From Bryobacterales bacterium (GTDB lineage Bacteria; Acidobacteriota; Terriglobia; Bryobacterales; Bryobacteraceae), in contig DNFG01000290.1 in NCBI GenBank assembly GCA_003487005.1, positions 2,272-12,982 on the forward strand: a stretch of DNA of 10,711 bases, in the 5' to 3' direction. The notes under the pieces were generated by a model, which ran no database searches, was not told the DNA's origin, and saw only the letters and a list, made by a program, of their open reading frames with translations. The position numbers and the translations under genes are program-made. How positions within the stretch are numbered: position 1 is the first letter of the stretch; each line of letters begins with the position of its first letter. Below, one piece after another: positions 7,371 through 10,711 of the stretch.

Positions 7371-7844
7371 ATGTCAGAACCAGGCAAGGGAGTGCCCGAA
7401 GGGGCCTCGGCGGTGATTCCAAGGCTCTTTTGTCTTGACGTGGATGCAGAGATCGAATTCTGTTCTGAAGCCCTGGGTGCGGTCGAAAGCGGCCGCCGGC
7501 CGGGGCCGGATGGACGGACAGCCCATGCGATGTTGAAATTCGGGTCATCGATGCTCATGCTCGAAGCGGAGTGGCCCACATTGCCCAGCCGGGCGCCAAA
7601 CCTCGACGGCAGTTCGCCCGTGGTGATTTACCTTTACGTCGAAGATGTCGATGCGACCGTGCAACGCGCCCTGGAGCGCGGCGCAAAACTCGTCGTGCCC
7701 GTCGAAACCCACTTCTGGGGCGACCGGATTGGCTGGGTTCAAGACCCCGCCGGACACATGTGGACGATCGCGACCCGCATCGAGGAGACCACAGAGGACC
7801 AACGGAGCGAGCGGTGGTCGAAGATCGTGTCCGGGCAGCAATGA
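7371..7844 (+). CDS. VOC superfamily (PhnB/glyoxalase-like) protein
   Basis: A 157-aa protein with one vicinal-oxygen-chelate unit of two beta-alpha-beta-beta-beta repeats. Repeat one starts at [23 protein letters not shown] (15-37) and continues to [11 protein letters not shown]. Repeat two starts at [23 protein letters not shown] (83-105) and ends in [21 protein letters not shown] (115-135), which is the characteristic ending of PhnB-like proteins. The superfamily includes glyoxalases, dioxygenases and antibiotic-sequestering proteins; PhnB-type members are mostly uncharacterised, so no reaction is assigned. The start at 7371 has AGGAGG 4 nt upstream, the best ribosome binding site on the plus strand here; three upstream in-frame ATGs are less well placed. 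It is divergent from the enolase-superfamily gene across 136 bp and ends before a strong hairpin. Codon choice is more mixed than in its neighbours. Confidence 0.85.
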   Translation: MSEPGKGVPEGASAVIPRLFCLDVDAEIEFCSEALGAVESGRRPGPDGRTAHAMLKFGSSMLMLEAEWPTLPSRAPNLDGSSPVVIYLYVEDVDATVQRALERGAKLVVPVETHFWGDRIGWVQDPAGHMWTIATRIEETTEDQRSERWSKIVSGQQ

Positions 7845-7887
7845 TCCGGGATTCGACAGCACGGCCGGTGAGGGCCCATGGGCGTGC

Positions 7888-7920
7888 TGGTGCGGGAGGC
7901 GTCAGACGCGTCTCGCACCA
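7888..7920. terminator. Strong inverted repeat between convergent genes, likely bidirectional terminator
   Basis: Arms TGGTGCGGGAGGCGT (7888-7902) and ACGCGTCTCGCACCA (7906-7920) pair around a 3-nt CAG loop. In the plus-strand RNA, 13 of 15 positions are Watson-Crick, one is G-U and one is G-G. It lies 43 bp after the VOC stop and 70 bp after the higA stop, the expected place for a shared terminator. The following plus-strand sequence (CATTTCT) gives only a short T-run. Confidence 0.5.
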
Positions 7921-7990
7921 CATTTCTGGCTTGTGAACAGCTGCGCGGTGCTGAACGCTGTTCGGTTTACGAGGGTTGGGGTGGTGCAGG

Positions 7991-8299
7991 TCAGGCGGCG
8001 CTGCCGAGGGGGCGGGCGCGTTCGATGCGGGTCCGTTCAGTGGGGTTGTGGAGGGCTTCCCAGAGATCGGTCCGCCGCTGGACATTGAGCCAGAAATCGG
8101 GGGTGTTTCCGAAGACGCGGGCGAGAATGAGGGCGGTGGGAGCGGTGATGCGGCGGCGTCCACGGCAGATTTCGTTGACGTGTTTGCGCGGGACGCCCAT
8201 GGCGGCGGCGAGCGCCCCCTGGCTGAGGTTGAGGGGTTTGAGGAACTCCTCAAGCAGAATTTCACCGGCGGTGACGGGTTTTCGTTTCGTCATGAGCAT
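7991..8299 (-). CDS. higA: HigA-family antitoxin (XRE-type HTH)
   Basis: A 102-aa HigA/VapA-type antitoxin. The family hallmark PVTAGEILLEEFLKPLNLSQ (8-27) is followed by an XRE helix-turn-helix (about 24-66: LSQGALAAAMGVPRKHVNEI, then RITAPTALILARVFG), NTPDFWLNVQRRTDLWEA (65-82) and a basic tail. In intact modules it binds the HigB mRNA interferase and represses the higBA operator. The start at 8299 is preferred over the ATG at 8293 because GAGG is 6 nt upstream of it. That GAGG overlaps the stop codon of the HigB remnant, the usual tight higBA junction. The toxin gene upstream is broken, so this is an orphan antitoxin. It may persist as a repressor, or because other HigB toxins exist elsewhere in the genome (inference). 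Confidence 0.88.
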   Translation of the reverse strand: MLMTKRKPVTAGEILLEEFLKPLNLSQGALAAAMGVPRKHVNEICRGRRRITAPTALILARVFGNTPDFWLNVQRRTDLWEALHNPTERTRIERARPLGSAA

Positions 8300-8307
8300 G
8301 GTGTACC

Positions 8308-8400
8308 TCAACGATAACTGTGGTTATCCAACCGGACGTCCCTGGCCTCGCCGCGGGTTCCATCCCACTGAAAGATCAGCGCCACTGGCGGTTGACGCCG
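8308..8400 (-). pseudogene. Remnant of higB toxin (C-terminal part, frameshifted)
   Basis: On the minus strand, VNRQWR is encoded from 8396. It is followed, after a one-base frame change near 8379-8382, by LIFQWDG and then DVRLDNHSYR, ending at the TGA at 8308-8310, 8 bp before higA. This reads as the C-terminus of a HigB toxin, whose family pattern is roughly 'xINxQWRIxFxW...DVxxxDYH'. Restoring one C (CGC CTG ATC) would join the two frames. Upstream of about 8400 no further HigB sequence is recognisable; palindromic repeats occupy that space. The toxin is therefore very likely inactive. The match is by eye and short, about 33 codons. Confidence 0.6.
8313..8328. promoter_or_regulatory. Inverted repeat GATAAC-TGTG-GTTATC, possible HigA operator
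   Basis: Perfect 6-bp arms around a 4-bp spacer lie 14 bp upstream of the higA start. HigA-type repressors bind palindromes, so it could be an operator. However, the same bases encode the LDNHSY end of the HigB remnant, where the symmetry may be coincidental. Confidence 0.25.
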
Positions 8401-8440
8401 GAAGCCGGGAATCATCGGCGAGCCCGGTTTCCGGGGAGCG

Positions 8441-8495
8441 GGGTGCCCCTCCCTCACGGTCGGGGCTTTCGATGCCCGCCCCCTTACGGGGGCGG
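8441..8495. repeat. Pair of GC-rich palindromes, REP-like element
   Basis: Two adjacent dyads occupy the place where the N-terminal half of higB should be. The first has arms GCCCC (8445-8449) and GGGGC (8462-8466) around TCCCTCACGGTC. The second is a perfect 8-bp stem CCGCCCCC (8476-8483) and GGGGGCGG (8488-8495) with loop TTAC. From memory, the first motif, in reverse CCCCGACCGTGAGGGAGGGG, is a recurrent intergenic element in Solibacter-type genomes. Only one copy is present here, so the repeat status depends on the rest of the genome. Confidence 0.5.
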
Positions 8496-8500
8496 CTGAC

Positions 8501-8609
8501 GGTCAACCATGCGCCCGCTCAGATGGTGGGGTCCAGGCGGTAGATTGGACACACCCAGGAGTGTAACCCATGTTGCCGGGCCAGATTGTAAACCATGTGC
8601 CTGATCGGA
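8501..8609. repeat. Gene-free stretch with two near-identical 12-mers, possible insertion-sequence end
   Basis: Within this stretch TGTAACCCATGT (8562-8573) and TGTAAACCATGT (8587-8598) form a direct repeat 25 bp apart with one mismatch. They are followed by related CGGGCCAGAT and CTGATCGGACC segments. Tandem TGTAACCCATGT motifs recall the ends of IS481-type insertion sequences, where they precede the transposase gene. No transposase coding sequence is present, so at most a solo end survives. The rest of the stretch (8501-8561) shows no gene or motif that I recognise. Confidence 0.3.
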
Positions 8610-8631
8610 CCACGGTGGCACACCATCGTGG
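8610..8631 (-). terminator. Hairpin after VWA gene, possible terminator
   Basis: Six bases past the VWA stop, the minus strand folds as CCACGATGGT / GCCACCGTGG around a GT loop, with one A-C mismatch and a closing T-G pair. No T-tract follows, so intrinsic termination would be inefficient. Confidence 0.35.
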
Positions 8632-8636
8632 GGGGC

Positions 8637-9821
8637 TCAGTGGATGGAGCGGGTTTTGCGTTTGAGGAAGTCCATCATCAGGTACTGGCCGAGGTTGTTT
8701 GGGGTGGTGAAGTAGGCTTTACCTCGGCACATTTCGGTGACTTGCTGGACGAACTGGACGAGGGCGTAGTCGGAGGCGAGCATAAAGGTATTGATGAGGA
8801 TGCCGGCGCGTTTACAGCGGCCGACTTCTTCGAGGGTGGCGCGGAGGACGAAGGGGTCGAGGCCCATCGGGTTCTTGTAGATACGGCCGTCGGGGAGGGT
8901 GAGCGCGGAGGGTTTGCCGTCGGTAATCATGATGATCTGTTTCATGTCCTTCTTTTCGGCGGCGAGGAGGCGCTGGGCGAGGATGAGGCCGTCGCGGGTG
9001 TTGGTGTAGTGGGGGCCGACCTGGAGGCGGGCGAGTTCGCCGATCCGGACTTCCTCGGCTGAGTCGTGGAAGAGGACGAGGCGGAGAGAATCGCCGGGGA
9101 ACTGGGTCCGGATGAGGTGGGCGAGGGCGAGGGCGACGCGCTTGGCGGGGGTGAAGCGGTCTTCGCCGTAGAGGATCATCGAGTGGGAACAGTCGAGCAG
9201 CAGGACGGTGGCGCAGGAGGAGGTGTATTCGCTCTGGTGGACGTGGAGGTCCTCGTAATTGATGTCGAGGGGGAGGCGGATGCCTTCGCGGCGGAGGGCG
9301 GAGAAGAGGGTGGCGGAGGCGTCGAGGTTGAGGGTATCGCCGAACTCCCAGGGGCGGGACCCGCCGGAGGATTCGACGCCGGTGGAGAGGGCGCGGGTTT
9401 CGTGGGCGCCGAAGGAGGCGCGGCCGAGGGCGCCCATCAGGTCCTTGAGGGCTTTGAAGCCGAGGAAGTCGATGGATTTGTCGGTGATTTCGAGTTGGAC
9501 GCCCTGGGGGGTGTCGTGTTGGGAGAGGTAGCCGTCGTCGCGGAGGCGGGCGGCGAGGCGGTCGAGGAGTTGGTCGAGTTGTTCGGGGGAGAGGTTGGAG
9601 AGTTGTCCGGACTGCTCGTCGTCGAGGAGGTCGCCGGCTTCGAGGGCGCGGCGGAGGGCGTCCTTGAGTTGTTCGAGGGAGTGGGCGTTGAGTTCGGAGA
9701 AGCCGTAGTACTGGGAGTGGAAGCCGCTTTCGAGGAGGAAGTCGCCGAGGGCGCGGAGGAGGTCTTCGGTGGAGAGGCCGAAGTCTTCCTCGACGTATCT
9801 GGTGTAGTTGACGCGGCGCAT
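8637..9821 (-). CDS. VWA-domain protein, partner of the upstream AAA+ ATPase
   Basis: A 394-aa cytoplasmic protein with a C-terminal von Willebrand factor A domain (about 203-375). The metal-ion-dependent adhesion site is complete: DCSHS (Asp210, Ser212, Ser214), Thr275 in YTNTRDG, and Asp301 in MITDGKPSA. The N-terminal 200 residues are helical, with acidic, Leu-rich segments (47-98), and contain [20 protein letters not shown] near the start. The arrangement resembles the chelatase D-subunit/MoxR-associated VWA class, in which an AAA+ ring ATPase and a VWA protein jointly remodel a target or insert a metal; the target here is unknown. It starts 5 bp after the ATPase stop with no clear Shine-Dalgarno, implying translational coupling. 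Upstream in-frame extension to 9878 was rejected because it would enter the ATPase coding sequence. Codons are strongly C-ending, like the ATPase. Confidence 0.88.
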   Translation of the reverse strand: MRRVNYTRYVEEDFGLSTEDLLRALGDFLLESGFHSQYYGFSELNAHSLEQLKDALRRALEAGDLLDDEQSGQLSNLSPEQLDQLLDRLAARLRDDGYLSQHDTPQGVQLEITDKSIDFLGFKALKDLMGALGRASFGAHETRALSTGVESSGGSRPWEFGDTLNLDASATLFSALRREGIRLPLDINYEDLHVHQSEYTSSCATVLLLDCSHSMILYGEDRFTPAKRVALALAHLIRTQFPGDSLRLVLFHDSAEEVRIGELARLQVGPHYTNTRDGLILAQRLLAAEKKDMKQIIMITDGKPSALTLPDGRIYKNPMGLDPFVLRATLEEVGRCKRAGILINTFMLASDYALVQFVQQVTEMCRGKAYFTTPNNLGQYLMMDFLKRKTRSIH

Positions 9822-9826
9822 GGTGT

Positions 9827-10711
9827 TCAGTTCAGGTTGCGTTTCTTGTCCTTTTCGCGGCGGCGGCGTGGCGGCCATTCGTCGTCCTCGCCGGAATCGG
9901 CTTCGGTATCGGGGAAGAGGTTGGAGACGCCGGGGCGCTTGGGGGCTTTGGGTTCGGCGGTGGTGAAGCCGAGTTCTTCATTGCGGCCGATGCGTTTGAG
10001 GGCGTGGAGACCTTCGAGGATGAATTCGCCGGCGGCGGCGCGGGCGGCGTCGGATTCATTGGAGGAGAGGCCGAGGTAGCGGGTTTTTTCCATCAGGCCG
10101 TCGATGGAATTGAGGGCCTGGACGAGATCGGCGGCGGGGGCATCGGGGTCGAGACGGAGGGCGCCGCCCTGATTAAAGTACTGGATGAGGTCACGGGTGT
10201 TGACCTGTTCAAACCGTTGGAGATAGACGCGAGCGACGGCGGCGCGGATGAGTTCGCGGGCGACGGCGTCGCCGCCTTTGAGTTCGCCTTCGTATTCGAG
10301 TTCGAGTTTGCCGGTGATGGCGGGGAGGGCGGAGTAGAGGTCGGCGACGCGGGGGACGGCATCGGATTCGCCGTTGACGAGGGCGCGGCGTTCGGCGCTG
10401 GAGAGGACGTTTTCGAGGACGGAGATGGGGAGGCGCTGGCTGACGCCGGAGCGCTGGTCGATGCGTTTGTCCTCGCGGGCGGCGAAGGCGAGGTGTTCGA
10501 CGGTTTCGCGGAGGTAGGCGGGGATTTCGAGGTCGATGGGGGAGGGGCGGCGGGTCCAGGCTTCCTGCCGGGTGATGGTGATGGCGCGATCGACGGAGAG
10601 GGGGTAGTGGGTGCGGATTTCGCTGCCGATGCGGTCCTTGAGGGGGGTGATGATTTTGCCGCGGGCGGTGTAGTCCTCGGGGTTGGCGGTAAAGACGAGG
10701 AGGAGGTCGAG
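9827..10711 (-). CDS. Magnesium-chelatase/MoxR-type AAA+ ATPase, 5' end off window
   Basis: The last 294 residues of an AAA+ ATPase; the open frame enters from the right edge. Seen: the sensor-1 strand LLLVFTANPEDYT followed by ARGKIITPLKDRIGSEIRTHYP, typical of the chelatase I-subunit class, where the Arg of KDRIGSEIR lies at the expected arginine-finger position. A helical lid region with RSGVSQRLPISVLENVLS follows. Walker A and B lie beyond the edge. The tail (about 265-294) is acidic, then strongly basic (DSGEDDEWPPRRRREKDKKR). The ATPase probably forms a hexameric ring working with the VWA protein encoded 5 bp downstream. I know this pair from many Acidobacteria and Planctomycetes without a proven substrate. 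A Met codon at 10093 is internal, not a start. Confidence 0.88.
   Translation of the reverse strand, partial: LDLLLVFTANPEDYTARGKIITPLKDRIGSEIRTHYPLSVDRAITITRQEAWTRRPSPIDLEIPAYLRETVEHLAFAAREDKRIDQRSGVSQRLPISVLENVLSSAERRALVNGESDAVPRVADLYSALPAITGKLELEYEGELKGGDAVARELIRAAVARVYLQRFEQVNTRDLIQYFNQGGALRLDPDAPAADLVQALNSIDGLMEKTRYLGLSSNESDAARAAAGEFILEGLHALKRIGRNEELGFTTAEPKAPKRPGVSNLFPDTEADSGEDDEWPPRRRREKDKKRNLN

Noticed and set aside
8324..8506. 60-codon minus-strand frame as an intact toxin gene
   Set aside because: It is not in the frame of the HigB-like C-terminus, reads through the palindromic repeats and shows no toxin motif.
9066..10079. 337-codon plus-strand frame opposite the VWA and ATPase genes
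   Set aside because: Same shadow composition (Gly/Glu/Val/Ala), spans two real genes and has no recognisable domain.
9827..10093. Separate small gene starting at the Met codon at 10093
   Set aside because: The frame stays open to the right edge and encodes AAA+ sensor-1 and lid motifs, so this Met is internal to the ATPase.

Overview
This is about 10.7 kb of very GC-rich bacterial DNA. Gene content and sequence style suggest an Acidobacteriota genome, probably the Bryobacterales/Solibacter group. The pointers are a Tat-exported enolase-superfamily protein, a CadC-type membrane-bound winged-helix regulator, an ABA4-like membrane protein, and short palindromes around 'GACCGTGAGGGAGGGG', which I recall as frequent in Solibacter-type genomes. 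The taxonomic call rests on family knowledge and memory, not on a search.

Left part (1-3343): a partial DUF1175 (YfaT-like) exported cysteine-peptidase-fold protein runs off the left edge on the minus strand. Divergent from it is a secreted M19 membrane dipeptidase on the plus strand. The dipeptidase converges on, and overlaps by 38 bp, a small minus-strand CoA-binding protein. That gene is in turn divergent from a plus-strand D-threonine aldolase/D-serine dehydratase-family PLP enzyme, which unusually begins with a twin-arginine-like leader.

Middle part (3320-7234): five minus-strand genes in close series. In transcription order they are a Tat-exported mandelate-racemase-type enolase-superfamily protein, a transmembrane winged-helix regulator starting 19 bp after it, a small exported protein with a Skp/OmpH-like start, an ABA4-like integral membrane protein, and a seven-helix membrane protein coupled to it by an ATGA overlap. 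Two regulator-related sites stand out. One is a perfect TGACGCGTCA palindrome abutting a TACAAT box at the regulator's start. The other is a run of helically phased TTTC elements between the regulator and the small exported protein.

Right part (7371-10711): a plus-strand VOC (PhnB/glyoxalase-like) protein faces a minus-strand HigA antitoxin across a strong hairpin. Upstream of higA, where the HigB toxin gene should lie, only a frameshifted C-terminal remnant remains. It is followed by a palindromic repeat and what looks like an insertion-sequence end. The window ends with a minus-strand two-gene unit, a magnesium-chelatase/MoxR-type AAA+ ATPase (5' end off the window) and a VWA-domain partner with an intact MIDAS motif.

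Functional reading: three exported catabolic-type enzymes (M19 dipeptidase, D-threonine aldolase family, mandelate-racemase family) suggest handling of D-configured or unusual amino acids and acids outside the cytoplasm, but they are not one operon. Apart from the left-edge gene and the small exported protein, the exported or regulator genes that head their units lack a Shine-Dalgarno sequence and carry a TANNNT hexamer 6-13 nt before the start codon, compatible with leaderless transcription.
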